Part shown: positions 15,100 through 26,759 of the stretch, piece after piece
Position numbering within the stretch: position 1 is the first letter of the stretch
Layout of the letters: each line of letters starts with the position of its first letter
Source of the DNA: Pseudodesulfovibrio profundus
Lineage (GTDB): Bacteria; Desulfobacterota; Desulfovibrionia; Desulfovibrionales; Desulfovibrionaceae
Assembly (NCBI RefSeq): GCF_900217235.1
Contig: NZ_LT907975.1
Span: 3,013,001-3,077,000, forward strand
Direction: 5' to 3'
Length of the DNA: 64,000 bases
Program-made: the position numbers and the translations under genes
The notes under the pieces: model-generated
Seen by the model: only the letters and a program-made list of their open reading frames with translations
What the model was told of the DNA's origin: nothing
Database searches by the model: none

Positions 15100-16902
15100 C
15101 TATGACTTCATTTCCGTGGTCAGGGTGGAGAGGGTTTTCACTTCCTCTGTCAATTGTGCGACGACTTGGGATGATGAGACCATGGCGTTGGACGTCTGGT
15201 TTGCTATCTCGTTGATGTCGGTGAGACTTCTGTCTATCTCCTCGCTGGTGACCGATTGCTGCTCGGCTGCCGAGGCAATGGATTGGACCTGTGCAGTGAC
15301 GTCGTTCACCAGTGATACGATGTGATGCAGGGATTCCTTGGAACGATTGGCCTCTTCGGTGACGAGATCAATGGTTTCAACGGATTGGACCGTGTTCTCG
15401 ATATTCTTACGTGTTCCCTGCTGGATATTGGAGATAGCATTGCCCACGTCGCTGGTTGCCGACATGGTCTTTTCCGCCAGCTTGCGGACTTCATCGGCTA
15501 CAACGGCGAAACCTCGTCCGGCCTCGCCTGCACGGGCCGCTTCAATGGCCGCATTGAGGGCGAGCAGATTGGTCTGGTCGGCAATGTCGTTGATGACATT
15601 CATGATGGCGCCGATGCTCTCCGCCTGCTTGCCGAGTGTCTGCATGTCTTCCATGAGGTTTTGGGCCTGAGTGGAAACCTGTCCGATTCCCTCGACAGCG
15701 CGAAGCACGACTTCGGCCCCATTGTCGGCCATTTTCCGGGCTTCCTCGACAGTGGTGGCAGCGGCAGAAGCATTAACCGCGACTTCCTGAACCGTGGCGC
15801 TCATCTCGGTCATGGCCGTGGCCGTACTTCCGACACGGTCGGCCTGCTCTTCGGCGCCTCTGGTGGATTGCTCTATCTGTGACTTGAGGTGGTCGGAAAT
15901 CTCGGAAACGGAATCAACAACCTGATCAAGCTGATGGGCTGCAGCCAATAATGTTTGGGTCTTTTCTTCCGCAAACCTGTTTGCCTTTGTGGCTTCTTCG
16001 GTGGCAAGTACGGCTTCCTTCGCCTTCCTGGCTGCCTCCTGCTCCTTGGCTACCACTTCTTCCATGCTCTTGCGCAGGGATTGGGCCATTGATGTCAGGG
16101 CTTTCTGCAGATCGCCGATCTCGTCATTGGTTGTCGGAACAAGCGTTGTATCCAGATCTCCGGCAGCGATATTCTGCGCAGCCAGCTTGGTGTCGTTTAC
16201 GGCGCGGATGATCCCACGGGAAACGGTGATGCTGAGTGGAAGAAGGATAAAAAGGAAAAGTATTGCAGCCACTCCGGCCTGAAGTTGGATCCAACCGACG
16301 CTCTTGCCTCGCATCTCCTTGCGGATGCTTGCGGCGCGGGCGTCGATGTTATCGATATAGACTCCGGTCCCGACCCAGTAGTTGGTTCCGGGAATCATTG
16401 TGGCGTATCCAAGCTTCGGCATGGGGTCGGGGCTTCCCGGCTTGTCCCACATGAAGTGGACAAACCCGCCGCCGGAACGGGCGGCACTCGCCAGTTCACG
16501 AACAGAGTACACGCCATCCTTACCCTTCAGGCCTTTCAGATCTTTGCCGTGAAGAGCCGGTTTTACGGGGTGGGCAACGTTTGTAGTGCCTTCGTAGATA
16601 AAGAAATAGCCGGATGCATCTTTCTCAAAAAACGCATCCGAAATGATTGATCGGAAGATGGTCAGCATTTCCTGCTCGTCATCGACACCGGCCACGGCCT
16701 TTGAAAGTGCCTGGGCCATTGAGGTTGTTGCTACCTCGATCTTCTCCTGCTGGCCTTCCAACATGAGTTCCTGAGCTTTTCTTACATCCTCGTCCACAAG
16801 CGAATAGGATGAATAGACGCAAAAAGAAATGACGGCCGTGAGTATGGCTACAGTCGTAACAAGCAGCATTACGAATTTCTTGCTAAGCGAAAGATTTCCC
16901 AA
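15100..16902 (-). CDS. Methyl-accepting chemotaxis protein with Cache sensor
   Basis: A TTG start at 16902 has AGAGG seven bases upstream. The 600-residue protein has TM1 (about 9-31), a periplasmic single-Cache-type domain ([17 protein letters not shown], ending [13 protein letters not shown]), TM2 (about 205-228), a HAMP domain, then a signalling domain with the conserved hairpin tip ([20 protein letters not shown]). It ends TTEMKS with no CheR-binding pentapeptide. Such receptors often detect small organic acids, but the ligand is unknown. It forms a single-gene unit closed by its own terminator. Confidence 0.93.
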   Translation of the reverse strand: MGNLSLSKKFVMLLVTTVAILTAVISFCVYSSYSLVDEDVRKAQELMLEGQQEKIEVATTSMAQALSKAVAGVDDEQEMLTIFRSIISDAFFEKDASGYFFIYEGTTNVAHPVKPALHGKDLKGLKGKDGVYSVRELASAARSGGGFVHFMWDKPGSPDPMPKLGYATMIPGTNYWVGTGVYIDNIDARAASIRKEMRGKSVGWIQLQAGVAAILFLFILLPLSITVSRGIIRAVNDTKLAAQNIAAGDLDTTLVPTTNDEIGDLQKALTSMAQSLRKSMEEVVAKEQEAARKAKEAVLATEEATKANRFAEEKTQTLLAAAHQLDQVVDSVSEISDHLKSQIEQSTRGAEEQADRVGSTATAMTEMSATVQEVAVNASAAATTVEEARKMADNGAEVVLRAVEGIGQVSTQAQNLMEDMQTLGKQAESIGAIMNVINDIADQTNLLALNAAIEAARAGEAGRGFAVVADEVRKLAEKTMSATSDVGNAISNIQQGTRKNIENTVQSVETIDLVTEEANRSKESLHHIVSLVNDVTAQVQSIASAAEQQSVTSEEIDRSLTDINEIANQTSNAMVSSSQVVAQLTEEVKTLSTLTTEMKS

Positions 16903-17129
16903 AACAAAACCTCTTCAAGTGTGAAAATTGAATGCTCATAGGGTGAGCGGTGAAGAGAAAAATACACGCAAACAGTATGGCGAGCAAATGAAAAAAATAA
17001 TCAAAATCAATTAGGCAGTGCTTTCTTCTTGCCTTCAGTAAACGTCTCTATTGAAGTCCGACTTTTATAGTATGAATTATTGGAAACATTCATCCACGCC
17101 AGTGCTTCTGACCGAATAAAAATCAATAT

Positions 17130-17164
17130 AGCAAGCCCCACTGATTCTTTTAGTGGGGCTTGCT
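17130..17164. terminator. Bidirectional hairpin after the DsbA-like gene
   Basis: AGCAAGCCCCACT (17130-17142) pairs with AGTGGGGCTTGCT (17152-17164). T-rich sequence lies on both sides. Confidence 0.8.
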
Positions 17165-17193
17165 TGATTTTTTAGCAGTGGATGAAGGAAAGG

Positions 17194-17832
17194 CTAATCG
17201 CAGGCCTGCTTCTCTTCGAGGGCTTTGATCCACGGCCCTGCGCCGTAGCCGACAAGGACGACTTTCCCGGCGAACAGTACGGGTGTACCGGCGAGACCGG
17301 CTTCTTCACACAGTCTGGCTGTTTCGAGGACATGGGCCTCGTGGTCGTTTTGCAGGCGGAGGTAGAGTTCTTCCATGGACGTGCCTTCGAGCATTTCCGG
17401 GAAGAAGACGAGGAACTGGGAGAGCACGACCATGCGTGCTTCGGTTATATCCTCTGTGGTGGGTTGTCTGAGATGCTTGTATGCGAAATCGACCTTGTCT
17501 TTGAGCGAATCCGTGCCTGCTGCGTCCTCAAGAATCCAGGCGGCCATATCCGAGCCGATGAACTGTGTGCGCGGGAAAAAGACCATCCGCACCTTGCCGT
17601 ACAGCTTCGGGTATTCATTGAGCAGCTTGTGACCCAGGCGGCAGTGCCAGCACAGGGGATCGGTAATGACGGTGATGTCGAGGTCCCCGGTTCCTTCGAA
17701 AATGACCTTGGCGCTATCCGTGATGGCTGCGTACTGGGGAGAGCAGCCGGTAACGGGTTTATCTGCGGCCAGCGCAAAGGAAGGAATGATCAGAGCCAGT
17801 GCCAATGAGGTGAGAAAAAAGTATTTTCGCAT
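17194..17832 (-). CDS. Exported DsbA/DsbC-like thioredoxin-fold protein
   Basis: ATG 17832 is preferred to the upstream TTG. The 212-residue protein has a signal peptide (hydrophobic core to about residue 21, ending SFALAAD). The thioredoxin-like domain carries the redox motif C-W-H-C in DPLCWHCRLGHK, and the cis-proline loop GTPVLFAGK near the C terminus. The Cys-x-His-Cys centre is like that of DsbA (Cys-Pro-His-Cys), with Trp in place of Pro. It should act in the periplasm on thiols or disulfides. It sits alone between two chemoreceptor genes. Confidence 0.85.
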   Translation of the reverse strand: MRKYFFLTSLALALIIPSFALAADKPVTGCSPQYAAITDSAKVIFEGTGDLDITVITDPLCWHCRLGHKLLNEYPKLYGKVRMVFFPRTQFIGSDMAAWILEDAAGTDSLKDKVDFAYKHLRQPTTEDITEARMVVLSQFLVFFPEMLEGTSMEELYLRLQNDHEAHVLETARLCEEAGLAGTPVLFAGKVVLVGYGAGPWIKALEEKQACD

Positions 17833-17899
17833 ACCCAAACTCTATACGTATCGGGCCGTGTTGCCAAGTCTCCGGTTGGGCTACCAGGCGGGGCGGTTA

Positions 17900-20125
17900 T
17901 CAATATCGCATGAATGCATCGTCGATTCCGTCTTCCTCCGGTGAGGATGATCCTTCGGGCAGGGCAGCGGTATGGCGCGTCGAACCGCCGGACTTGACCT
18001 TGAAGAATGCGATCTCCTGCTGCAACACCTCTGCCTGTGCGGCCAGTTCCTCAGAGGTGGAGGCGACTTCTTCGGAAGCCGAAGCATTGGACTGTGTCAC
18101 CTGATCGATCTGCGTGATGGCGGTTGAGATGTGGCCGATGCCAGTCTGCTGTTCTTCGGTGGCGTTGGTGATTCCCCCGATCAATTGCGAGGTCTTCTGA
18201 ATCTCGGGGACCATGGTCGAGAGCATGGCTCCGGCCTTTTCCGCCACAGCCGTACTGGATTGGGACAGCTCGCTGATCTCTCCGGCTGCCTTGCCACTGC
18301 GTTCGGCCAGCTTGCGCACTTCGGCGGCCACCACGGCAAATCCCTTGCCGTGCTCACCGGCTCGTGCGGCTTCAATGGCGGCATTGAGCGCGAGCAGATT
18401 GGTCTGGCGGGCGATTTCCTCGACAATGGTGATCCGTTCGGCGATTTCCCGCATGGCGACAACCGTCTGGCTGACGGCAGCACCACCCTCGCCAGCTTCG
18501 TCCGCGACCTTTTTCGCGATGGAGTCCGTCTCGTGGCAGTGGTCGGTTGTCTTGCTCACATTACCGTTGATTTCCTCGATGGCTGCTGAAACTTCTTCTA
18601 CGGTAGAAGCCTGTTCCTCGACGGTCTGGGCGATATTCTCGGCAGCGGCAGAGAGCTCCTCACTGCCGCTGGCAACGTTTTCCGCGCTCTCCTGAATCGC
18701 CATCAGTGTGCTGTTGAGCTTGTGGCACATGTTGTTCAGGGAAGCGCACATGATGCCGACTTCATCACTGCACTGGTATTCGATACTTTGGGTCAGGTCG
18801 CCTCCGGCCATGGCGTTTGCCAGAGCCGAACTTTCGATGACCGGTCGGGATATGAGGCGGGCTATGTAGATGGAAACCGGAATCCCGAAGGCGAGCGAGA
18901 AGAGGAGCAGTATGATGATGGCGAGGTCCGCTTCGTACACGGCTTCCTCGGCCATGAGTTCTGCCTCGTGCGCCAACTCCGCGCCCAGTGCGATGAACCG
19001 ATTGAGCAACACATCCAGTTCGGCACTGTTCTTGGCAATGATGGCTTCGTCCTTGATCAGCAAACGAAGTTCGGCAATGTACTCTCCGGCAGTGGATTCA
19101 ACATTTTTGAGTTGAGTGGTTTCTTCCTGATTGCGAATTTCACTCTGTAATCGGCGGATAAGGTCGAGAAAAGCACTGAATTGACCTTCCATGGCGGACA
19201 CGCGCTCGGGATTTTTGTCGAGCAGGAATCCGACCTCGTTTCGGGCGGCGAGCAGAAGCTGTACTTCAGCCTCGGCCAGATGCTCGACAATGAGCGTCCT
19301 GCGCCGAATTTCATCCATATTGAAGGCCGATTCCTCGGCTTCAGCCAATAGTTTTTTTTGGTGGCCCAGCGTTGATTGCAGCGTGTTGTACATGCTGGCA
19401 GCCTTGTGCGCCAGGTCTTCCTTGAATGTTTCGATCTCATGGAATGCCTTGATAATGCGCTCCATATCCGCCGAATATTTCGGGATAATGGCTTCAAGTT
19501 TGGATAGATTCTCAGCCATCAGTTTGTTGAGCAGGCCGGATGCTTTGATGGAGTCGATTCGTTCCTGAATTTTTTTCAGGTTGGAGTGGATTTCATCGAC
19601 ACGGCGTTCACCGTAATTCTTGTTTTCGATGCCATGGAGAAGAAAGTTCGCCTGGGCCTTGCCGGTCTCGCTGCCCAGCAGGTCAATGGCCGTGAACAGT
19701 CTGGCAAGCTCGCCATATGATGTGGCGTGGTTGAGGTAATAATAACCGCCACCGCCGAGGACCGACGCGGTAAGAATGAGATATCCGAAGCTCACGTAGA
19801 GCTTTTTGGCAATGGCAAGATTGCGGAAAACTCCGGTCAGGACCAGAACCAGGAAGGAGGCCGCCATAACGACTATGGTCCCGATAACACACCAGAAGAC
19901 TGCGGTCAGTCCTGCATGAAAGTCCACGGAAAGAGCAGTTTCCGTTTCAGAAAGATAGTCTGTCTGCAATATTTGCATGGTGCTTTCGTCAGCCAGAGAA
20001 ATGGCGGTAGACGAAGTGACTGGAGATGTTGCCGCAAAAGATGCTGTTGCAGCCAACCCGCCGAAACATGCGACCCAGATTATGATCGTTATGGATAGTG
20101 ATGCCCGTTTACAGTAGATATTCAC
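17900..20125 (-). CDS. Chemoreceptor with HBM-type sensor and an extra exported N-terminal segment
   Basis: A GTG start at 20125 has GGGAG upstream. The 741-residue protein begins with a signal-peptide-like stretch (to about residue 32, TASFAA), a ~40-residue exported spacer, and a TM (about 72-95). A short basic loop ([13 protein letters not shown]) follows, then a second TM and a long all-helical periplasmic module of ~270 residues with paired helices, as in HBM sensors (the McpS type binds organic acids). A further TM, HAMP and the signalling tip ([20 protein letters not shown]) come next. It ends AFMRY, which fits the x-aromatic-x-x-aromatic CheR-tether pattern. The extra N-terminal export signal is unusual. 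Confidence 0.88.
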   Translation of the reverse strand: MNIYCKRASLSITIIIWVACFGGLAATASFAATSPVTSSTAISLADESTMQILQTDYLSETETALSVDFHAGLTAVFWCVIGTIVVMAASFLVLVLTGVFRNLAIAKKLYVSFGYLILTASVLGGGGYYYLNHATSYGELARLFTAIDLLGSETGKAQANFLLHGIENKNYGERRVDEIHSNLKKIQERIDSIKASGLLNKLMAENLSKLEAIIPKYSADMERIIKAFHEIETFKEDLAHKAASMYNTLQSTLGHQKKLLAEAEESAFNMDEIRRRTLIVEHLAEAEVQLLLAARNEVGFLLDKNPERVSAMEGQFSAFLDLIRRLQSEIRNQEETTQLKNVESTAGEYIAELRLLIKDEAIIAKNSAELDVLLNRFIALGAELAHEAELMAEEAVYEADLAIIILLLFSLAFGIPVSIYIARLISRPVIESSALANAMAGGDLTQSIEYQCSDEVGIMCASLNNMCHKLNSTLMAIQESAENVASGSEELSAAAENIAQTVEEQASTVEEVSAAIEEINGNVSKTTDHCHETDSIAKKVADEAGEGGAAVSQTVVAMREIAERITIVEEIARQTNLLALNAAIEAARAGEHGKGFAVVAAEVRKLAERSGKAAGEISELSQSSTAVAEKAGAMLSTMVPEIQKTSQLIGGITNATEEQQTGIGHISTAITQIDQVTQSNASASEEVASTSEELAAQAEVLQQEIAFFKVKSGGSTRHTAALPEGSSSPEEDGIDDAFMRY

Positions 20126-20287
20126 TGGGTTTCTCCCTACTCTGTTGCATTATGCTTTGAGTAAAAAATAGCCCAGTGTTATGTGTGGTCATATTATAAA
20201 TCGATTTTTAAACAGGTGGTTACGAAAAGAGGAAGTATGACTGTCCCTCTTCTTTGCATATACTTGAATGGATATAGGGAGTGGGTA

Positions 20288-21049
20288 TCAGGCCGCCGTT
20301 TCGATTACCGTCAGTTGTGGTTTCCTGTTTGCGCGATGGGTTTCGAGAAATGATTTTACGTTGCTTTTGCCCATAAATCGTCCGAGCACCTTGGGATCAG
20401 ATTGTAACAGGTCGACCAGAATCAGACCATCGAGGCAGTCGCCAAAGTCGGGATCAACGTTGAAACCAATGATTTTACCGCCCAGCTTGAGATACTGTCT
20501 GAGCAGTACCGGGATGGATGTGCCGCCTTCAACATCGCTAACCATGGCTGTTATGTCTTCCGGGTCATTGAATGCATTGGCGGGGAGGGTAAAGTCCACC
20601 TTGCTCAGCCGACGATTCTTCGGCGGAGTCTTGGGATGAGTCATGTTCGCCAGTTCCGGCAATGAACAGTGGCGTTGCAGGAATCCAACGATCAACTCGC
20701 GGGAAATGCCGGAGTATTCCCCGGATATCGACACGCACCCGAAGAGTTTAGTGTACTTGGGGTTTTGGATGATGAATTCGGCCACCCCTTTCCATAACAA
20801 CAGGAGCGGCTGGTAGTTCTTCTGGTATTTCGAAATGATGAATGATCGTCCCATTTCCAGGGCAGGGCCCATGCTCTCCAGCATGCCGGGATCGTAATCG
20901 AAGAGGGTGGAGGTGTAGAGTCCTTGCGCTCCATGTTCTTTGAGAATCTCGTCAGTCAAGCCGAACCGATACGCTCCAGCTACTTCCCGTTCCTTGCGAT
21001 TCCACAGAACCAGATGCCGGTACGTGTCGTCGAATGCATCGATGTCCAT
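20288..21049 (-). CDS. GNAT (OlsB/Acetyltransf_5-like) C-terminal part of a split acyltransferase
   Basis: This frame begins with MDIDAFDDTYRHLVLWNRK and continues VAGAYRFGLTDEIL and SKYQKNYQPLLLLWKGV, the middle and end of an Acetyltransf_5 domain found in ornithine-lipid-type acyl-ACP acyltransferases. The domain start (FTVFQANAFQIPRIIREIG, RLVGEG) lies in the overlapping upstream frame 20980-22128. The two are joined only by a one-base shift at the four-G run at 21050-21053 (CCCC on the coding strand). Either translation re-starts at this ATG, or the gene is a single PlsC-GNAT fusion carrying a frameshift. The second reading is favoured because neither half has a whole GNAT domain. Confidence 0.75.
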   Translation of the reverse strand: MDIDAFDDTYRHLVLWNRKEREVAGAYRFGLTDEILKEHGAQGLYTSTLFDYDPGMLESMGPALEMGRSFIISKYQKNYQPLLLLWKGVAEFIIQNPKYTKLFGCVSISGEYSGISRELIVGFLQRHCSLPELANMTHPKTPPKNRRLSKVDFTLPANAFNDPEDITAMVSDVEGGTSIPVLLRQYLKLGGKIIGFNVDPDFGDCLDGLILVDLLQSDPKVLGRFMGKSNVKSFLETHRANRKPQLTVIETAA

Positions 21050-22128
21050 GGGGCGACCTGTGCGCCTTCGCCCACCAGTCGGAATGTCGCTTCTCGCTGG
21101 ATACCTATTTCTCGAATGATACGTGGAATCTGAAACGCGTTCGCCTGGAAGACGGTGAAATCGCCACTTTCGATGAGGACTGCTTCGTCCGGCAGGGAGG
21201 CGACCTCGCTGGCCAGAATGTGTTTGCCTCGTGAATTGGCGATGGGAGCGAGTTTGCGTTTCTTCTCTCGCGGGGCAAAGGTGAAGTTGGACTTATTCTC
21301 TTTGCGAAGAAGGTAGGTCCGAAAGCGGAGGTAATCGATCAACTCCTCATCGCTTGAGTCAACAGCACGTTTTGCTCCATCGATGATTGAACCGAAGGCC
21401 ACGCGAATGGTTCCTTTGGATGCTGTGCGCAGATTTTCATGGGGCAGGAGAACCGTGCGCAGGCTTGGGTGTATCATCCCAAGGGTTTGAAACAGGCCGC
21501 TGTTTCGCCCTTCAAAAAAAACCGGCAGCACGTTGGCGCCGGTCTTGCGGATGATGCGTCCGACCATCGGCGACCACTGTGGGTCTGCCACCATGCGCTT
21601 GTTCACCTTGATGCTGGACACTTCGCCTGCGGGAAAGACAATGAGCATGCCGCCTTGTTTGAGCCATTGCATGGATTGTCTCAGGCCATTGATGTTCTTG
21701 GTTTTCGACCCGGTTTTTCCAAATGGATCGACTTCAACGATCAGGTCTTCAAGTTCCGGAATTTTGCTTAACATGAAGTTGGCCATGATCTTGATATCGG
21801 TACGGACTGTGCGCAGAATATTGACCAGCAACAACCCTTCGATAATGCCAAAAGGGTGGTTGCATACCGCCATCAGTGGCCCTGTTTTAGGTATACGACT
21901 GACAGGTTGTCCATCGATGGAGAACTGAATCCCCAGTTTTTCCAACGCCCGTTGAACAAATGGCTCGGCACTCTCGTTTTTGTGGAGTTCCGAGTACAGG
22001 GAGTTGAGAGTTTCCAGTCGGAGCATTTTCGACAGGGGCTTTTTGACAAGAGAAAAGAGCGTGTGCCGAACAGGATCGTCAAAGGGGGAATTCAGGTTGA
22101 GCAGCGGGCCGTTTGTCTGGCTGTTCAT
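20980..22128 (-). CDS. PlsC-type lysophospholipid acyltransferase, frameshifted before its GNAT domain
   Basis: ATG 22128 follows GGAGG. The frame encodes an acyltransferase domain with the NHPFG (His-x4 block I-like) motif around residue 90, KIMANFMLSKIPEL, and FPAGEVSS (block III), as in 1-acyl-glycerol-3-phosphate acyltransferases and lyso-ornithine-lipid acyltransferases. It then enters a GNAT domain (VLIESGDFTVFQA... RLVGEG) and runs into an out-of-frame tail (APWTSMHS...). Homologous single-chain proteins normally continue with the sequence found in the next frame. Together the two halves would make a two-acyl-transfer enzyme for aminolipids such as ornithine lipids. Cytoplasmic membrane surface location expected. 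Confidence 0.82.
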   Translation of the reverse strand: MNSQTNGPLLNLNSPFDDPVRHTLFSLVKKPLSKMLRLETLNSLYSELHKNESAEPFVQRALEKLGIQFSIDGQPVSRIPKTGPLMAVCNHPFGIIEGLLLVNILRTVRTDIKIMANFMLSKIPELEDLIVEVDPFGKTGSKTKNINGLRQSMQWLKQGGMLIVFPAGEVSSIKVNKRMVADPQWSPMVGRIIRKTGANVLPVFFEGRNSGLFQTLGMIHPSLRTVLLPHENLRTASKGTIRVAFGSIIDGAKRAVDSSDEELIDYLRFRTYLLRKENKSNFTFAPREKKRKLAPIANSRGKHILASEVASLPDEAVLIESGDFTVFQANAFQIPRIIREIGIQREATFRLVGEGAQVAPWTSMHSTTRTGIWFCGIARNGK

Positions 22129-22271
22129 TGTACTACCTCCGTCATGTAGTTGGGCAGATAGTACGAGGGCGTAGATTTGCCATCACGCCGTGCGTGTGAC
22201 GAATGTCTGTTTAAAGGTGACAGTTTTCAGTCTGTTTCATGACGGGATGTACGGAAAAATCGGACAAAAAA

Positions 22272-22306
22272 CCGGCTCTGTCGCTTGTAATGTGCAACAG
22301 AGCCGG
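22272..22306 (-). terminator. Terminator of the 113-aa hypothetical gene
   Basis: CCGGCTCTGT pairs with ACAGAGCCGG. On the minus strand the stem is followed by a run of six T. Confidence 0.88.
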
Positions 22307-22342
22307 ACTGTAATCAGCTATAATAATGTATTGCTTACCTGT

Positions 22343-22684
22343 TTATTGGACCTGGCCCAGATCATCTCTCACTGTCCAGTGCCCCTTGGGAACCGGAAGA
22401 CACAGACTGGTGCCCGGCATATCGGCGCACATGATAAGTCCGCCAGATCCTTCCTCCCAGAATACCTGATCAATGAACAGGGCAATGGCCTGGGCAGGAG
22501 TGAGGTTTTCGTGATCGGCTGCGGGCATGAACTGGCGAACAATGGCGCGGGCGCCTTCGACGACCAGCTTGGCTCCTTCTCTGGAGAGCGCCACATCTTC
22601 AAAGTCGATGACGTGCAGAACAGGCGCGGAATCCGCAGCATTGTCGAGCGGCTTTTGCGTAACTGGTTGGTGCATACCGGACAT
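22343..22684 (-). CDS. Conserved-looking hypothetical protein (113 aa)
   Basis: ATG 22684 is chosen because AAGGAGG lies just upstream; a longer frame lacks a site. The product is soluble, with a Pro-rich start, a mixed alpha/beta middle (PVLHVIDFEDVALSREGAKLVVEGARAIVRQF) and a Gly-rich C-terminal half (EEGSGGLIMCADMPGTSLCLPVPKGHW). No family is recognised. It is a monocistronic gene with a strong terminator, divergent from the hemerythrin gene. The clean signals and codon use make it a confident gene of unknown function. Confidence 0.72.
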   Translation of the reverse strand: MSGMHQPVTQKPLDNAADSAPVLHVIDFEDVALSREGAKLVVEGARAIVRQFMPAADHENLTPAQAIALFIDQVFWEEGSGGLIMCADMPGTSLCLPVPKGHWTVRDDLGQVQ

Positions 22685-22866
22685 AGTGGCCTCCTTTTCC
22701 TGTTTACCTAAATTATGCAAGACGCGGACCCCTTTTGCTATTATATGCGTCGTGACAAGAATTTTTAGCGTTTGGCGTGACATGTGCCGGAAATCTGTCT
22801 ATATAAATCATGAATTGCAATATAGTGTTCTGGGGGAGACACAATGAATTTAGGAGTAAAACTGAC

Positions 22867-23271
22867 GTGAGTGACGAAGAACTTGTTTTGGACATCCCGG
22901 AAATTGATGAACAGCATCAGACTTTTCATGAAATGATGTCGAAGATAGGACAACTAGTGCCTGACATGTACAAACCCATGGACGATGATCAGGTGGATGA
23001 TGTTGTTGACGCTCTGTATGATCTGCGCGAGTTCGCACTGCTCCACTTCCGCACTGAGGAAGACTACATGAGCGAGGTCGATTATCCGGAGCTGGAACAG
23101 CAGAAAAGTGAACATGAGCGCTTCCTGACGGATCTGACCCGAATGGAGGCCGAGCTGATGAACGGGTCGGCCATCCCGGCGATCAAGGTCTACAACTTTC
23201 TCAACGATTGGTACCGCGACCATGTTCGTAATCTGGACAAGCCGTTTGGCGAGTTTTACTCAAAAAATTAG
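22867..23271 (+). CDS. Bacteriohemerythrin
   Basis: The GTG at 22867 follows TAGGAG at 22852-22857; the upstream ATG at 22810 lacks a site. The 134-residue protein has the di-iron ligands of hemerythrin in order: IPEIDEQHQTF (His), ALLHFRTEEDYM (His and Glu), KSEHERFL (His) and WYRDHVRNLD (His, Asp). Such proteins bind O2 reversibly and, in microaerophiles and sulfate reducers, are thought to buffer or sense oxygen. No membrane segment is seen. A terminator follows. Confidence 0.93.
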   Translation: MSDEELVLDIPEIDEQHQTFHEMMSKIGQLVPDMYKPMDDDQVDDVVDALYDLREFALLHFRTEEDYMSEVDYPELEQQKSEHERFLTDLTRMEAELMNGSAIPAIKVYNFLNDWYRDHVRNLDKPFGEFYSKN

Positions 23272-23295
23272 CATGTATTATCAAGCTGTTCCCAA

Positions 23296-23333
23296 CCCGT
23301 ACCGTTAATTGAATGGTGCGGGCATTTTTTTTT
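23296..23333 (+). terminator. Terminator of the hemerythrin gene
   Basis: CCCGTACCGTT pairs with AATGGTGCGGG (with wobble) and is followed by CA and nine T. Confidence 0.82.
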
Positions 23334-23485
23334 GTTCGGGCGCTTGACTCTCAGTCGACCATGTTTATCTTTCACACAGCCCGACGATATGCATGGCTTG
23401 TCGTCAGGGTGGCGAAGTCTATTGGACGGTTCGCCGTTCATGATTTTGACCAATGAATGACAATTATTATTGGAGGTATAAAGGA

Positions 23486-23767
23486 ATGAAGCTGAAACCG
23501 TTGAACGATCGCGTTCTGGTCAAGCGTCTGGAAGTTGAAGAGAAGACCGCAGGTGGTATTTACATCCCTGATTCCGCCAAGGAAAAGCCCCTGAAGGGTG
23601 AGATTGTTGCCGCTGGTCCCGGCAAGCTGGACGACAACGGTGAGCGCATCGCCATGACCGTCAAGGTCGGTGATATCGTCCTGTTCACAAAGTACGCAGG
23701 TTCCGCTATCGATGGCGACGAGACTCTGGTCATGCGTGAGGACGACATCCTTGCCATCGTTGAATAA
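23486..23767 (+). CDS. groS: Co-chaperonin GroES
   Basis: The ATG at 23486 with AAAGGA upstream gives the standard 93-residue GroES ([12 protein letters not shown] start, mobile loop around [18 protein letters not shown], roof loop near [10 protein letters not shown]). It caps GroEL to form the folding chamber in the cytoplasm. It is 55 bases ahead of groL and co-transcribed. No CIRCE inverted repeat is present upstream. A heat-shock sigma-like CTTGACT...CCATGTTTAT pattern at 23342-23370 is possible but weak, so HrcA control is not supported here. Confidence 0.97.
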   Translation: MKLKPLNDRVLVKRLEVEEKTAGGIYIPDSAKEKPLKGEIVAAGPGKLDDNGERIAMTVKVGDIVLFTKYAGSAIDGDETLVMREDDILAIVE

Positions 23768-23819
23768 CGCCGATCTTACCGACGCGTATTTCTACAACCA
23801 ATTTTTTTAAGGAGAATAA

Positions 23820-25475
<1,656 letters not shown>

Positions 25476-25501
25476 ACATCCCGCTATCCTAGCCAAAATC
25501 G

Positions 25502-25537
25502 ACCGGCCCGCGACACTGTCGCGGGCCGGTTTTTTGT
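25502..25537 (+). terminator. groES-groEL terminator
   Basis: ACCGGCCCGCGAC and GTCGCGGGCCGGT form a perfect 13-bp stem around ACT, followed by TTTTTTG. Confidence 0.95.
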
Positions 25538-25700
25538 TTTTGAAGGAATGTATTATTGGAGGAGATCGGTCATTGGTGAGCATCTCTCGTTTGAGACTTG
25601 GGGCAAGATATAAAAACTAGATACTCGGAAGAAGGGCGTGAGCGAAACAGGATAGAGGAAGAGAGGATAGATGAGGATATCCATCGTTTGGTGACGGATC

Positions 25701-26498
25701 TTATTGATATTTTGAAATGATGTTTGCGATGACCCCTTCCTTTCTGAGTCTTTCCAGTTCTTCATTGAACAGCTTCACGAAAGGATACATTGCTTCTTTC
25801 CTGGCAAAAGCAAAGCGATAGGGCGTGGTGGCTATTGGAGTGGGGGAGTAATAAAATGAAGTCGACTGTGCTTCATCGGATGACTCCACAGCCCATCTCA
25901 CAACAAGTTTGTTGGTTACTATCGCATCTACATGCCCATGGCGTAGCATCTGTAACAGGTTCTCGGTTGTCGTTGCCGTATACCACCGGATCTTTTTTTG
26001 CTCTATCGCCTCTTGGAGGCTTGGGTAGGAGAAGCCGAGTTTGCCAGCTACTCTTGCGCCCTTGTGTTTTATCAACGTTTCAAGCTCTGTGTAGGATTTG
26101 ATGCGACTGACCAGAACATCCTCGGAATGAAGTATCGCATTGCTCCAGAGGAAATGGTCCGGGTCAGTAACCCACTCCTTCGCTTTCAAGGTGGCGTCTA
26201 TTTCCCCGTCCTCAAGCAGCATCATTACCCGCTTCGCAGGATGGCTTTCCAGTTTGAGTCCATATCCTAACCGTTCAAGGACAGCGTGCATTACATCAAG
26301 CATGATGCCGCGGTTCTCCGAGTCCTTTTGTCCATCGAGAATGGCATAGGGAGGCCAACCCGGAGCTGCGATCGAAACCACGACTGTTTTCTGGGTATCG
26401 GGAGCATCCGCATGTGATTTGGAGAAGGGAGTCATGGCAAAAATGACAGTCCCCAAAAGAATAATAAACAATGGGGTCTGTGTGATTGTCCTTGGCAT
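25701..26498 (-). CDS. Periplasmic solute-binding protein, family 3
   Basis: A 265-residue exported protein with a signal peptide (to about residue 31, SKSHADAP). It has a family 3 binding fold: APGWPPYAIL, GIMLDVMHAVLERLGYGLKLE, LEDGEIDATLKAKE and a C-terminal KEGVIANIISKYQ. Its lobe-1 sequence resembles those found as sensory modules or orphan binding proteins. No transporter genes adjoin it. It differs enough from the protein at 12391 to have a different ligand. The gene is more AT-rich than groEL beside it. Confidence 0.8.
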   Translation of the reverse strand: MPRTITQTPLFIILLGTVIFAMTPFSKSHADAPDTQKTVVVSIAAPGWPPYAILDGQKDSENRGIMLDVMHAVLERLGYGLKLESHPAKRVMMLLEDGEIDATLKAKEWVTDPDHFLWSNAILHSEDVLVSRIKSYTELETLIKHKGARVAGKLGFSYPSLQEAIEQKKIRWYTATTTENLLQMLRHGHVDAIVTNKLVVRWAVESSDEAQSTSFYYSPTPIATTPYRFAFARKEAMYPFVKLFNEELERLRKEGVIANIISKYQ

Positions 26499-26759
26499 TA
26501 TTCGCTCCCGAGAGTGTGTTCTTCATCAACACGATTGGAGCCTTGGAGGCTCGTTTTCTATCCTGCAATAGATCAGTTAATCGTGGTTCGGTCAGTGGCA
26601 ATCAGGTCACAAGAGAAGTCGGGCGAATGGGGACTCAATGAATTGCGATATTGTAACGTATCATCTTGCTTCCAGATTGTCAGGCACGTCTAATAGCGAC
26701 TCTGTCGTTCATTGCAAGGTGATTATAATGTGTAGACCTGCCTGGCTGGAAAGAGGCTT
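26499..26759. other. Intergenic, promoter-like TATAAT only
   Basis: This gap holds the upstream region of the solute-binding gene and a TATAAT at 26724-26729 that could serve the small gene at 26760. Nothing else is recognised. Confidence 0.4.

Noticed and set aside
23272..23485. CIRCE element upstream of groES
   Set aside because: No TTAGCACTC-N9-GAGTGCTAA inverted repeat is present; only a weak heat-shock-like promoter pattern.
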